DNA of 64,000 nucleotides from Clostridiaceae bacterium Marseille-Q4149. Its GTDB lineage: Bacteria > Bacillota > Clostridia > Oscillospirales > Oscillospiraceae. The translations under genes were made by a program, and so were the position numbers. Location: contig CP073691.1 in the NCBI GenBank assembly GCA_018228685.1, forward strand, positions 1,178,001 through 1,242,000, read 5' to 3'. The notes beneath the pieces are model-generated. The model did not search any database. It was given only the letters and a program-made list of their open reading frames with translations, and was not told where the DNA came from. Each line of letters begins with the position of its first letter. Positions within the stretch are counted from its first letter, which is position 1. Shown piece after piece: positions 7,829-16,760 of the stretch.

Positions 7829-8962
7829 TCAGATACGGCGGCTGAGCTTCTCGCTGTACTCCCGGCGGAAGTCCTCAAAGCAGCCGGCGTCCAGGCTGTC
7901 GCGGATGCGCTGGGCCAGCTTGTTGTAAAAATACAGATTGTGCATCACCGCCAGGCGCAGGGCCAGGATCTCCTCCGCCGCAAACAGGTGGCGGACATAG
8001 GCCCGGCTGAACCGGCGGCACACTGGGCAGTCGCACTCCGGGTCGATGGGCCGGTCGTCCAGCTTGTACTTGGCGTTTTTGATGTTCATGGCCCCCTGCC
8101 AGGTAAAGAGCTTGCCGTGGCGGGCGTTGCGGGCGGGCATAACGCAGTCGAAGAAGTCCACGCCCCGGGCCACCCCCTCGATGATGTTGCTGGGAGTGCC
8201 CACGCCCATGAGATACCGGGGCTTGTGGGCGGGCATATAGGGCTCCACCGCCTCGATGATGCGGTACATGACCTCGGTAGGCTCCCCCACCGCCAGGCCG
8301 CCGATGGCGAAGCCGTCGCAGTCGATTTTGGCGATCTGCTGCATGTGCCAGATCCGCAGATCCTCATAGGTGGCCCCCTGGTTGATGCCGAACAGCATCT
8401 GATGGGGGTTCACGGCGTCCGGCAGGGCGTTGAGCCGGTCATGCTCCGCCTTGCACCGCTCCAGCCACCGCAGGGTGCGCTCACAGCTGGCCTTGGCATA
8501 GTCGTACTGCGCCGGGTTTTCCACGCACTCGTCAAAGGCCATGGCGATATCGGAGCCAAGGTTGGACTGGATGCGCATACTCTCCTCCGGCCCCATGAAG
8601 ATGCGGTGGCCGTCCAGATGGCTGGCAAAGGTGACGCCCTCCTCGGTGATCTTCCGCAGGCTGGCCAGGGAGAAAACCTGGAAGCCGCCGGAGTCCGTGA
8701 GGATGGGACCGTCCCAGTTCATGAACCGGTGCAGGCCGCCCATCTGCCGCACCACGTCGTCGCCGGGGCGCAGATGCAGGTGATAGGTGTTGGACAGCTC
8801 GATCTGGCAGCCCAGATCGTGAAGGTCGAAGGCGTCCACGCCGCCCTTGATGGCGGCCTGGGTGCCCACGTTCATGAATACCGGCGTCTGCACCGTGCCG
8901 CCGTGGGCACAGCGGAACTCGCCCCGCCGGGCCCGGCCCTCTTTTTTGATTACTTTGAACAT
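7829..8962 (-). CDS. tgt: tRNA-guanine transglycosylase
   Basis: 377 residues, full length. It exchanges G34 of GUN-anticodon tRNAs for preQ1 as part of queuosine synthesis. The sequence has TDSGGFQVFSL, with the first catalytic Asp, FDCVMPARNARHG, with the nucleophile Asp, and the zinc site CDCPVC plus a downstream Cys and His. AAGGAG precedes the ATG. queA, which acts next in the same pathway, lies at 29533-30558 in this window. Confidence 0.97.
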   Translation of the reverse strand: MFKVIKKEGRARRGEFRCAHGGTVQTPVFMNVGTQAAIKGGVDAFDLHDLGCQIELSNTYHLHLRPGDDVVRQMGGLHRFMNWDGPILTDSGGFQVFSLASLRKITEEGVTFASHLDGHRIFMGPEESMRIQSNLGSDIAMAFDECVENPAQYDYAKASCERTLRWLERCKAEHDRLNALPDAVNPHQMLFGINQGATYEDLRIWHMQQIAKIDCDGFAIGGLAVGEPTEVMYRIIEAVEPYMPAHKPRYLMGVGTPSNIIEGVARGVDFFDCVMPARNARHGKLFTWQGAMNIKNAKYKLDDRPIDPECDCPVCRRFSRAYVRHLFAAEEILALRLAVMHNLYFYNKLAQRIRDSLDAGCFEDFRREYSEKLSRRI

Positions 8963-9270
8963 AGCTTCTCCTTAAACAGACAGACATCCGTTTTGCCGGA
9001 TGCTTCTTATTTCACGGGGCCTATTATAGCAAATCCGGCAGAGTATTTCAACTCCCCGGTTTTTGGGAGAGAATCGGCAAAAAAGTGCGCGGCCCTCTTG
9101 ACAAGACGCAGCCAGCGGATCATAGTAAAGCTAATGAATATTAGTTAGGCATCCGGAACGATGCACAAAATCAATATAACAGGAGAAGTGATCATGTAGA
9201 ATCCGGTTTTAGGAGTGCGAAGGTATCAGGCCTCCCAGCGAAAGAATACGAAAATATAAGGAGATATACA
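8963..9270 (+). other. Leader region with start-stop AUG-UAG element
   Basis: Between tgt and the 30-residue peptide gene. A plus-strand promoter sits at 9098-9126. At 9194-9199 an AGGAG-led ATG is followed at once by TAG, a start-stop element 72 bases before the peptide ATG. No other gene is visible. Confidence 0.45.
9098..9126 (+). promoter_or_regulatory. Promoter for the 30-residue peptide gene
   Basis: Perfect -35 TTGACA (9098-9103), 17-bp spacer, and CATAGT as -10 (9121-9126). Confidence 0.5.
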
Positions 9271-9363
9271 ATGAATAAGAATCTTTTGCTGCTCGCCGCG
9301 GGGCTGGCATTGATCGCCGCCGTGGTGCTTTTTGTGAAAAAACGGGGTGCCGCCGGAAAATGA
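9271..9363 (+). CDS. Small single-pass membrane peptide, 30 residues
   Basis: ATG at 9271 has AAGGAG eight bases upstream and the frame ends with TGA at 9361-9363. The peptide has a short polar start (MNKN), one hydrophobic helix (about residues 5-22) and a basic end (KKRGAAGK), the pattern of small bacterial membrane proteins with the C-terminus inside. No family is recognised. Its own promoter and RBS argue that it is real; the absence of any comparison is the main doubt. Confidence 0.5.
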   Translation: MNKNLLLLAAGLALIAAVVLFVKKRGAAGK

Positions 9364-9399
9364 AGGGGCGCCGGAAAGGCACCGAATGGCCTCCGGAAA

Positions 9400-9854
9400 A
9401 TGGACGCCTATGACGGCATGAGTCTGTGCGGCGGGCTGGTATTCTTTGCGCCGGTGGCCCTGCTGGTGCGGACCCAGGCCGGGATCAGCGAAACTTCGTG
9501 GCGGAGGCCCTGGTGGAGGGAATCTCCGCCTGTCTGTCCTCCGGAACGGCCAGCGCCTATCTGTACGCTCTGTACGGTGAATCGGACTATCTGCCCAAGG
9601 CTGCCCATGCCGCCAATTTAGGCACGGCGGGCTTCCTGCTGAGCACGGCGGCCTATGCCCTGCTGTACCGGTACTTCGGACTGACCGGACTGCTGTCCGC
9701 CACGGTACTGGCGGGAGCCGCCGGAGATCGCGTCCCGTTTGCCTCCTCCCTGCTGACCGCCCTGGGGATCGGCTGGCGCTTTGCCCTGTGCGGCGGGCTG
9801 CTGCTCCTGGGTGCGCTGGGGTACATGCTGAGCAGCCGGAAAATCACCGGATAA
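9400..9854 (+). pseudogene. Decayed MFS transporter fragment
   Basis: Two frames share one hydrophobic protein: a first part from 9400 (MDAYDGMSLCGG..., one helix) and a second from about 9500 in another frame (FVAEALVEGISACLSSGTASAYLYA and three more helices). Segments such as AYLYALYGESDY and GTAGFLLSTAAYALLY resemble the middle helices of major-facilitator permeases. Only about 150 residues remain of an expected 400, with a frameshift near 9490. Called a pseudogene by inference. Confidence 0.55.
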
Positions 9855-9872
9855 GCCTTCATAACGATTAAC

Positions 9873-9906
9873 GGCCCGTACCGGCCAATATCCGCCGGTA
9901 CGGGCC
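9873..9906 (+). terminator. Hairpin after the MFS remnant
   Basis: Perfect 13-bp arms GGCCCGTACCGGC with an 8-base loop. The following TTCAGC is only weakly U-rich, so termination efficiency is uncertain. Confidence 0.5.
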
Positions 9907-9943
9907 TTCAGCATTCAAACCGCACATTTCAAACAGGAAAATG

Positions 9944-9972
9944 TTGCATTTTTCCGGAACGGATGGTATAAA
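9944..9972 (+). promoter_or_regulatory. Promoter of the PadR gene
   Basis: TTGCAT (9944-9949), 17-bp spacer, TATAAA (9967-9972), 32 bases before the ATG at 10005. Confidence 0.6.
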
Positions 9973-10004
9973 AGAAGGAGAACTTTGGCAAAGGAGGCGG
10001 CGGT

Positions 10005-10439
10005 ATGTCACGCGATTCGGGACCCAATGTATTCCAGCGCGGCGTCATGGCGCTGATCCTGCTGTCGCTGCTGCGAAGGGAAGATATGTACGGCTACCAG
10101 CTGGTGCAGGAGACGGAACGGCGCAGCGGCGGACGGCTGAAAACCCAGGAGGGTTCCCTGTACCCGGTGCTGTACCGGCTGCAGGAGCAGGGACTGATCT
10201 CCGACCACCGGGTGCTGGTGGGCAAGCGGATGACCCGCGTATACTACCACCTGGAGCCTGCCGGAGAAGCCCGGCTGGAGGAAATGATCCGGGAATATGA
10301 ATCCATGATGACCGGCGTGACGGCCATCATTCGAGAGGAGGTACCGCCATGCGGAAAAGACAGCGGCAGGTCAACCGATATGTCCGGGCCGTCGGCAGCT
10401 ATCTGCCCTGTGCCGGAAAACACAAAAAGCAGCTGCTGA
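10005..10439 (+). CDS. PadR-family transcriptional regulator
   Basis: 144 residues with a winged helix-turn-helix (about 12-90): MALILLSLLRREDMYGYQLV and QEGSLYPVLYRLQEQGLI are typical of PadR, including the Tyr/Leu positions in the recognition helix. PadR proteins usually repress a neighbouring transporter or membrane gene. AAAGGAGG precedes the ATG. The last ~30 residues (from about CGKDSG) overlap the next gene by 91 bases and do not look like PadR sequence, so the original stop may have been lost. Confidence 0.88.
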   Translation: MSRDSGPNVFQRGVMALILLSLLRREDMYGYQLVQETERRSGGRLKTQEGSLYPVLYRLQEQGLISDHRVLVGKRMTRVYYHLEPAGEARLEEMIREYESMMTGVTAIIREEVPPCGKDSGRSTDMSGPSAAICPVPENTKSSC

Positions 10440-10738
10440 CGGCTCTGCGCAGCGAGGCGGAGGCCTACTGCGCCGAAACCCGGGACGCAGACCTGGAAGC
10501 CCGGTTCGGGACGCCCCAGCAGGTGGCTGCGGCGTATGTGGACGCCATGAGCACCCAGGAGCTGCTGGCCGCCCTGCGGCGGCGGCGTCAGGTGCTGACC
10601 ATCCTGATCGCGGCGGTGCTGGCGGCGCTGCTGCTGTGGGTGGCGGCCCTCTGCGTCAGCCTGTATGACTATCACCAGGCCTACAACGGCTGGAGCGAAA
10701 CCAGCATCATCGAGGAACCCTCGCCATACGGCCAATAG
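10349..10738 (+). CDS. Membrane protein paired with PadR (DUF6120-like)
   Basis: 129 residues. The N-terminal ~85 residues are charged and helical (KKQLLTALRSEAEAYC, FGTPQQVAAAYV), a pattern like the HAAS/permease-prefix domains that accompany PadR regulators; one transmembrane helix follows at about 86-108 with a short extracytoplasmic tail. The ATG lies in a GAGGAGG context inside the end of the padR frame. The DUF6120 assignment is from memory and tentative. Role probably signalling together with PadR; this is inference. Confidence 0.6.
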   Translation: MRKRQRQVNRYVRAVGSYLPCAGKHKKQLLTALRSEAEAYCAETRDADLEARFGTPQQVAAAYVDAMSTQELLAALRRRRQVLTILIAAVLAALLLWVAALCVSLYDYHQAYNGWSETSIIEEPSPYGQ

Positions 10739-10747
10739 GCGGAAATC

Positions 10748-10774
10748 CCCCCGGAAAGCCCTGCTTTCCGGGGG
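10748..10774 (+). terminator. Terminator of the PadR pair
   Basis: CCCCCGGAAAG pairs with CTTTCCGGGGG, followed by CTTTGTTT. Confidence 0.75.
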
Positions 10775-10839
10775 CTTTGTTTGTCGCGGCCGCATCGTCG
10801 GCCCGCAATACGTTTTTTAGAAAAACATTTTCAAGAATA

Positions 10840-10868
10840 TTGACATATTTTGCACAATATGCTACAAT
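10840..10868 (+). promoter_or_regulatory. Promoter of the lipoprotein/ABC operon
   Basis: Perfect -35 TTGACA (10840-10845), 17-bp spacer, near-perfect -10 TACAAT (10863-10868). Confidence 0.75.
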
Positions 10869-10975
10869 CCAGCTTGCAGCTATCCTGTTGATTTGCAACA
10901 AAAGCCGCCCGTCTGCCGCACATACTGTGTGATAGATGGGCAAAATTTACGATTCCATCGGGGAGGGACTATCCA

Positions 10976-12178
10976 ATGAAACGCTTCGTACCATGCTTTC
11001 TTGCGCTGCTCCTGCTGCTGACCGCCTGCTCCGGGCCTGAAGGCCCCGCCGGGAATCCCTCCGGGGACCCGGAGCCCACCCCCGTCGCCCAAGGGCACGC
11101 CCTGCCCAAGGAGAACCGGAGCGCCGCCGGATCGGGCGAGGTGTTCACCGACGACAACGGCTGGTATATTTGCGCCGCCGGGGCGGTGAGCTACTACGAC
11201 TATGCCTCCGGCCAGACCATGACCCTGTGCGCCCAGCCGGGCTGCTCCCACGGGGACGCCAGCTGCCAGGCGTGGGTGGGGAACGTCAACAGCTTCGCCG
11301 TTTTGGACGGGGTGCTCTACGCCACCCTCGATAACGCGGGCAGCGGCGCGCAACTGGTGCGCAAAGAGCTGTCCGGCGGGAAAGTCACCGTCCTGGAGCA
11401 GTGGGACAACACCGACGATCATTTCTACACCGCCACCCTGGGGCGTTTCTCCTGCGGCAAGGCCACCCTGTATGTGCAATGCCGCATCACAGAGCAGCAG
11501 GCGGACGGGCGGGTCGATAGCCGAACCGAGGGCAGCTCCCTGCTATACGACCTTGCCGCCGGCAGCTATCGGGAGCTGTCTGTCCCCGGGACGCTGATGG
11601 GCTTTTCCGCCCGCTGGGGCGCCGTGGTGGAGGAGCCGAAGGAGCAGTCCCTGCTGAGTGCGGAGGAGTTCGCGGCGCAGTACGGGGAGAACGCCAGCTA
11701 CGGGCGGTATGTCCACCAAAACACCCAGCGGCGGCTTCTGCTGTGGGATATGGAGAGCGGGGACTATACCGTTGTGGCCGATCATAACAAGGACGGATAT
11801 CTTATGACCGTCGACCCCATGCAGGTCTACGGCATGGAGCATATCTATCAGTGCGGGGACGAGCTGCGCCTTCTGAACCTGGATAGTGGCGAGAGCCGCA
11901 CCCTGCTGTCCATGGAGGATATCATCAACTACTGGGTCATGGACAGCAAGGCCTTTATCATCACCGATACGGAAGCGGGCTCTCGGGTTTGGGTGGCCGA
12001 TCTGCAGGACGGTAAGCCCGTGGAGCTGGCGGGTGCCGCAGACGAACACGGCATGGTCATGAGCCCCTCCCAGGAGGGCGGCTCCTTCTTCCGGGCGTTG
12101 GGCGACAACGGCCGATGCGTCATCTCCAAGGAGAATTTCTATGCCGGGCGCTATGAAAGCGCCGTGGCAGTGGGGTGA
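10976..12178 (+). CDS. Lipoprotein, beta-propeller-like, of an ABC operon
   Basis: 400 residues. A lipoprotein signal peptide with lipobox LTAC puts the lipidated Cys at about residue 18. After a Pro-rich linker the segment LCAQPGCSHGDASCQAW appears; this Cys/His cluster recurs in clostridial lipoproteins of unknown function. The rest shows repeated beta-strand blocks (LLYDLAAGSYREL, LLWDMESGDYTVV, LRLLNLDSGESRTLL), suggesting a beta-propeller fold outside the membrane. It is the first gene of a three-gene unit and may sense or bind a ligand for the transporter downstream; that link is inference. Confidence 0.7.
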   Translation: MKRFVPCFLALLLLLTACSGPEGPAGNPSGDPEPTPVAQGHALPKENRSAAGSGEVFTDDNGWYICAAGAVSYYDYASGQTMTLCAQPGCSHGDASCQAWVGNVNSFAVLDGVLYATLDNAGSGAQLVRKELSGGKVTVLEQWDNTDDHFYTATLGRFSCGKATLYVQCRITEQQADGRVDSRTEGSSLLYDLAAGSYRELSVPGTLMGFSARWGAVVEEPKEQSLLSAEEFAAQYGENASYGRYVHQNTQRRLLLWDMESGDYTVVADHNKDGYLMTVDPMQVYGMEHIYQCGDELRLLNLDSGESRTLLSMEDIINYWVMDSKAFIITDTEAGSRVWVADLQDGKPVELAGAADEHGMVMSPSQEGGSFFRALGDNGRCVISKENFYAGRYESAVAVG

Positions 12179-12182
12179 CGGG

Positions 12183-13055
12183 ATGGAGCTGCAATTTCAC
12201 GATGTCGCCAAGCGATACGGTGCAAAGGAAGCCCTGCGGGGCATCGACCTGACCCTTACGGCGGGGGTATATGGGCTGCTTGGCCCCAACGGTGCGGGCA
12301 AAAGCACCCTCATGAACATCCTCACCGGCAATCTCCGCCCCACCCGGGGCCGCGTCACCCTGGACGGGGAGGACACCGTCTCCATGGGGGAGGCCTTCCG
12401 CCGCCGGCTAGGATACTGCCCCCAGCAGCAGGCGTTATATCCCGGCTTCACCGGGGAGCAATTTCTCTATTACATGGCGTCCCTCCAGGGCATGAGCCGG
12501 GAGGACGCCAAAGGGCGCATGGACTGGGCCCTGGCGCGGCTGGACCTCACGGAGGCGGCAGGCCGCCCCATCCGTGGCTGGTCCGGGGGCATGAAGCAGC
12601 GGCTGCTGCTGGCCCAGGCCCTGCTCCACGACCCGGATATCCTGGTGCTGGACGAACCCACGGCGGGCCTTGACCCCCGCCAGCGGGTGGCGGTGCGGAA
12701 TCTCATCGGCGAGATCGCCGGGGAGAAGATCGTGCTGCTGTGTACCCATGTGGTGCAGGACGTGGAGTTCATCGCCCGGGAGCTGATTCTGATGAACCAG
12801 GGCCTTATTATCCGCCGGGGCTCCCCCCACGCCCTGGAGCAGGAGCTGGAGGGCCGGATATGGGAGCTGACCGCAGCGGAGGCGCAGCTCCCCGACATGG
12901 CGCAATACGGCACGGTGTGCGGCGTGTCCCGGCAGCAGGAGGGCATTTTGGTGCGGCTGCTCAGCGCAGCAAAGCCGCCCCTCCCCTGCGCCCCGGCCCG
13001 GCCCGACCTGGAGGATGTGTATCTGTTCCACTTCGGGGAGGGGGCGGCGCTATGA
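12183..13055 (+). CDS. ABC transporter ATP-binding protein
   Basis: 290 residues from the ATG at 12183, four bases after the lipoprotein stop. Walker A GPNGAGKST, Q-loop YCPQQQALYP, signature SGGMKQRL, Walker B ILVLDEPTAGLDPRQR and H-loop LLCTHV are all intact. It resembles the single-copy ATPases that pair with large ABC-2 type permeases. Its stop overlaps the permease start (ATGA), so the two are translationally coupled. Substrate unknown. Confidence 0.92.
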   Translation: MELQFHDVAKRYGAKEALRGIDLTLTAGVYGLLGPNGAGKSTLMNILTGNLRPTRGRVTLDGEDTVSMGEAFRRRLGYCPQQQALYPGFTGEQFLYYMASLQGMSREDAKGRMDWALARLDLTEAAGRPIRGWSGGMKQRLLLAQALLHDPDILVLDEPTAGLDPRQRVAVRNLIGEIAGEKIVLLCTHVVQDVEFIARELILMNQGLIIRRGSPHALEQELEGRIWELTAAEAQLPDMAQYGTVCGVSRQQEGILVRLLSAAKPPLPCAPARPDLEDVYLFHFGEGAAL

Positions 13056-15082
13056 CCTGGGAGCTGCGGAAGATCGGCGGCAGCGGGCGTCTGTGCCTGC
13101 TGCTGCTTCTGGCGGTGCTGTGCAGCGGGGTGCTGTTCGCCCTCCACGCCACCGGAGATGCCGGCGGCTATACCGTGTCCGCTCTGCGTCAGGCCATGGC
13201 CCAGAAGGATCTGCCGGGATATGAGGAGCGCCTGTGGCAGGAGCTGGAGCAGGCCGCATACACCGGCACGCGCAGCGAATACGACGCCCTGCGCCGTGAG
13301 CTTTCCGCTGCGGACGCGGCCCTGGCGCGGGTGCGGCAGGCGGAGGAATATCCCTCCTTCCGGGCGGGCTTAGCGGCGGAATCCCGGCTGAAGCTGCGGA
13401 TGGGCCTGTTTGAAGGCTTTGCCGCCCGCTCCCTGGAACGCGGCGCGGCAGTCTATGAGTCCCTGGCGGACGTGATCCCCCGGGCGGCGTTTCTGGGCGG
13501 ACCGGAGGTGCTGCTGTCCTTTCATCTGACGGACGCTTTGGCGCTGCTGTTCCCCCTGGCGGCGGGACTGACCCTGCTGACCCACGAGCGGGCGGCGGGG
13601 CTTGTGAACCTGACCCGCCCCACCCGCCTGGGCCGGTCCCGGGTCTACGGGCGAAAGCTGGCCGCCGCAGCGACTCTCTCCACGGCGGGCTTCGTGCTGC
13701 TCTACGGCGTCAACGCCCTGATCGCCGGGCTTCTGTACGGCTTTGCGGAGCTTGACGCCCCGGTGCAGAGCCTGTACGGCTTCGCCGCCTGCCCCTACCG
13801 GATGACGGTGGGCGAACTGCTGGCTCTGGCGGCGGGGCTGAAATACCTATGGCTGCTGTGCTGCGCGGCGCTGATCTTCCTGCTGTGCGCCCGGGCGGCC
13901 AATGCCGCTGCGGCGGTTGGCGGCGCGGCGGTCTGCGGGGGCATAGCCGCCCTCATGGCGGGCAGCTCCCAATTATGGCTGCGGAATCTCAGCCTGTGGC
14001 AGCTGGCGGACGGGCAAGCCCTGTGCCGGGAGGCGGTGTATCTGAACCTGCTGGGCAGCCCCCAGGACCGGGTCCTCTGCGGCGCGATATTCCTGCTTGT
14101 TCTGGCCCTGGCCGCCGGAATCGTCGGCGCGGCGCTGTACGCCCAAACCCCCGGCGGTTCCGGCAAGCGGGTGGCCTTTACACGGTCGCTTCCCCGCCCC
14201 CGGCATACCTGCCTGGCGGGACACGAGCTGTATAAGGCGCTGATTTCCCGGTGCGGACTGTGGATCCTTTTAGCATTTTTTGCCGTCATCGCCCTGCTGT
14301 ACGGCCGATTCACCCCGGAGCGCAGTGAATTTGAGGTGTATTATCGGAACTATTCCGAGTTTTTATCAGGCGCGCCCAGCCAGGAAAAGGACGCCTACCT
14401 GGCGTCGGAGCAGGCACGGTTTGACGAGCTGAACGAGCAGCTTCTGGAGCTGGGGCGGCGGTATCCCGACTCTGTGACCTTTGACCGGGAGGCGGAGCCC
14501 ATACGGAATCAGCTCCACGCAGAGGACGCCTTCCACATGGCGCAGAACCAGTACCGCGCCCTGCGGCCGGGGCAGGTGTACCTGTATCAGACCGGCTATC
14601 AGCGGCTGTTGGGGGCGGATGCCCTGCGTCAGGATGTTTTGGAGCTGGGCGGCGCGTTTTTGGCCGTTGCCCTGCTGCTGTGCGGCAGCTTCGCCGGGGA
14701 GCGGGAGAGCGGCGTGGATGCCCTGCTGACGGCCAGCCCCCGCCGAAGGATCGTGGTGCGATGGAAATGTGCCATCGCAGGGGGCTATGTCCTGCTGCTG
14801 ACGCTATCCCTGTGGCTTCCGAGTCTGTTGACGGTGCAGGGAGCCTACGGCCAGCTGAACATGGCCGCTCAGGCCAACAGCGTGCAGTGCCTGTCCATCC
14901 TGTCGGACGGCTGGACGGTGGGCGGCGTGGTGCTGGCGCTGCTGGCCATTCGCCTGCTCCTGCTGGCGGCGTCTGCCGCCGCGGTAATGCTGCTTTCCCG
15001 CCGGTGCGCCATGGTTCCGGCCCTGCTGCTGTCGCTGCTGCTTCTCCTGCTGCCTGTGGGGGCGGCATACGCCTGGATGTGA
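13052..15082 (+). CDS. Large ABC-2-like permease
   Basis: 676 residues beginning at the ATGA overlap. Two similar halves are visible. Each has an N-terminal membrane anchor (helices at about 12-35 and 425-445), a long extracytoplasmic helical domain (about 36-160 and 446-570), and a cluster of membrane helices. THERAAGLVNLTRPTRLGR in half one and GERESGVDALLTASPRRR in half two are matching cytoplasmic loops, which suggests internal duplication. It forms the transport channel for the preceding ATPase; export is likely but the substrate is unknown. Confidence 0.8.
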   Translation: MTWELRKIGGSGRLCLLLLLAVLCSGVLFALHATGDAGGYTVSALRQAMAQKDLPGYEERLWQELEQAAYTGTRSEYDALRRELSAADAALARVRQAEEYPSFRAGLAAESRLKLRMGLFEGFAARSLERGAAVYESLADVIPRAAFLGGPEVLLSFHLTDALALLFPLAAGLTLLTHERAAGLVNLTRPTRLGRSRVYGRKLAAAATLSTAGFVLLYGVNALIAGLLYGFAELDAPVQSLYGFAACPYRMTVGELLALAAGLKYLWLLCCAALIFLLCARAANAAAAVGGAAVCGGIAALMAGSSQLWLRNLSLWQLADGQALCREAVYLNLLGSPQDRVLCGAIFLLVLALAAGIVGAALYAQTPGGSGKRVAFTRSLPRPRHTCLAGHELYKALISRCGLWILLAFFAVIALLYGRFTPERSEFEVYYRNYSEFLSGAPSQEKDAYLASEQARFDELNEQLLELGRRYPDSVTFDREAEPIRNQLHAEDAFHMAQNQYRALRPGQVYLYQTGYQRLLGADALRQDVLELGGAFLAVALLLCGSFAGERESGVDALLTASPRRRIVVRWKCAIAGGYVLLLTLSLWLPSLLTVQGAYGQLNMAAQANSVQCLSILSDGWTVGGVVLALLAIRLLLLAASAAAVMLLSRRCAMVPALLLSLLLLLLPVGAAYAWM

Positions 15083-15089
15083 AAGATAC

Positions 15090-15125
15090 AAAAAGGGTGC
15101 GGACATCGCCGTCCGCACCCTTTTT
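15090..15125. terminator. Bidirectional terminator
   Basis: AAAAAGGGTGCGGAC, six-base loop, GTCCGCACCCTTTTT: 15-bp arms including A- and T-runs, between convergent ABC operon and tyrS. Confidence 0.88.
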
Positions 15126-15205
15126 GGCTTATAACATGTAGGGATGATCCCATATATCGTTCGTATTGGACGCACCTGGCGATAGCTTGCTCCTGCTGGC
15201 TATCC

Positions 15206-16432
15206 TCAGATCAGCACGGCCCGGTGGAACACCTTTTTGCCCTTGCGGATGATCAGACCGTCGCCGGTGAACTCCTGGCAGCCGAAGGACGCGTCGATGG
15301 AATCCACCTTCTTGTCCCCCACGGTGATGCCGCCCTGCTGCACCAGCCGCCGGGCCTCGCCCTTGCTGGCGCACAGGCCGCACCGGACCAGCAGATTCAG
15401 CACGTTGATCTCGCCGCTGCCCATATCGTCGCCGGTGAGCTCGGTGGTGGGCATATCCTGGGCATTGGCGCCGCCGCCGAACAGAGCCTGGGCCGCCTGG
15501 CGGGCCTTCTCGGCCTCGTCCTGGCCGTGGACCAGCTTGGTCAGCTCATAGGCCAGGATGTCCTTGGCCTCGTTGAGCTTGGCGCCCTCCCAGTCGGCCA
15601 TCTGGTCGATCTGCTCCAGAGGCAGGAAGGTCAGCATCCGGATGCACTTGAGCACGTCCGCATCGCCCACGTTGCGCCAGTACTGATAGAACTCGAAGGG
15701 GCTGGTCTTGTTGGGGTCCAGCCACACGGCGTTGCCCGCGGTCTTGCCCATCTTGTTGCCCTGGGAGTCCGTCAGCAGAGTGATGGTCATGGCGTGGGCG
15801 TCCTTGCCCAGCTTCCGGCGGATCAGCTCCGTGCCGCCCAGCATGTTGCTCCACTGGTCGTTGCCGCCGAACTGCATGTTGCAGCCGTTGTGCTGGAACA
15901 TGTAGTAAAAGTCGTAGCTCTGCATGATCATGTAGTTGAACTCCAGGAAGCTCAGGCCCTTCTCCATGCGCTGCTTGTAGCACTCGGCCCGCAGCATGTT
16001 ATTAACAGAGAAGCAGGCGCCCACCTCCCGCAGCAAGTCCACATAGTTCAGCTTCAGCAGCCAGTCGGCGTTGTTGAGCATGATGGCCTTGCCCTCACCG
16101 AAGTCGATGAAGCGCTCCATCTGGCGCTTGAAGCAGGCAGCGTTGTGGTCGATGTCCTCCTTGGTGAGCATCTTGCGCATATCCGTGCGGCCGGAGGGGT
16201 CGCCGATCATGGTGGTGCCGCCGCCGATCAGGGCGATGGGCTTGTTGCCCGCCATCTGCAGGCGCTTCATCAGGGTCAGGGCCATGAAATGGCCTGCCGT
16301 CAGGGAGTCCGCCGTGCAGTCAAAGCCGATATAGAACGTGGCCTTGCCGTTGTTGATCATCTCGCGGATCTCATCCTCGTTGGTGACCTGGGCGATCAGT
16401 CCCCGGGCCACCAGTTCTTCATAAATTCCCAT
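15206..16432 (-). CDS. tyrS: Tyrosyl-tRNA synthetase
   Basis: 408 residues, class I synthetase that charges tRNA-Tyr. The HIGH-type motif reads GHFMALT, the ATP/KMSKS loop reads KMGKT, and the tyrosine pocket FLEFNYMIMQSYDF is present. A C-terminal S4-like RNA-binding domain (LLVRCGLCASKGEARRLVQQGGI) completes the protein. It is preceded by a full T-box leader with a UAC specifier, so expression should rise when uncharged tRNA-Tyr accumulates. Confidence 0.97.
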   Translation of the reverse strand: MGIYEELVARGLIAQVTNEDEIREMINNGKATFYIGFDCTADSLTAGHFMALTLMKRLQMAGNKPIALIGGGTTMIGDPSGRTDMRKMLTKEDIDHNAACFKRQMERFIDFGEGKAIMLNNADWLLKLNYVDLLREVGACFSVNNMLRAECYKQRMEKGLSFLEFNYMIMQSYDFYYMFQHNGCNMQFGGNDQWSNMLGGTELIRRKLGKDAHAMTITLLTDSQGNKMGKTAGNAVWLDPNKTSPFEFYQYWRNVGDADVLKCIRMLTFLPLEQIDQMADWEGAKLNEAKDILAYELTKLVHGQDEAEKARQAAQALFGGGANAQDMPTTELTGDDMGSGEINVLNLLVRCGLCASKGEARRLVQQGGITVGDKKVDSIDASFGCQEFTGDGLIIRKGKKVFHRAVLI

Positions 16433-16474
16433 GTTGTTCTGATTCCTTTCCGATATTTTGGGCGTACAGGGGGC

Positions 16475-16752
16475 AAAAAACGCCCCCTGTCAGATTGACA
16501 GAGGGCGACAAAAATCGCGGTACCACCTCAGCTTCGCCGCCGCCTCGCGGCGTGCGGCCTCATCGGGTGCAGCAACACCCTATCGCTGTAACGGGCGAAC
16601 CCGACACATTCCTAATAGGCCCAAAGCCGTTCAGAAGGCTGCTCCGGGATGTATTCTCCCGCCGCCGCCTCTCCCCTTTTCACCGCACAGGGGCTCTCTT
16701 TGCAGGCAGACTGGCCGGATACTTCTTCCCTTCATCGCTGTTGCATATGAAG
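16475..16752 (-). promoter_or_regulatory. T-box riboswitch of tyrS
   Basis: On the minus strand the leader contains the invariant T-box GGTGGTACCGCG (16527-16516) followed by an intrinsic terminator: CGCCCTCTGTC pairs with GACAGGGGGCG and is followed by TTTTTT (16507-16475). Upstream is a long Stem I region. GAGAATACATC carries TAC at 16653-16651, a tyrosine codon in the expected specifier position and followed by a purine. Uncharged tRNA-Tyr should stabilise the antiterminator. Confidence 0.93.
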
Positions 16753-16760
16753 TTAGGCAC

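Noticed and set aside
8985..9005. CATCCG/CGGATG hairpin in the tgt leader as a preQ1 riboswitch
   Set aside because: Stem of only six pairs without the A-rich tail or other preQ1 aptamer features.
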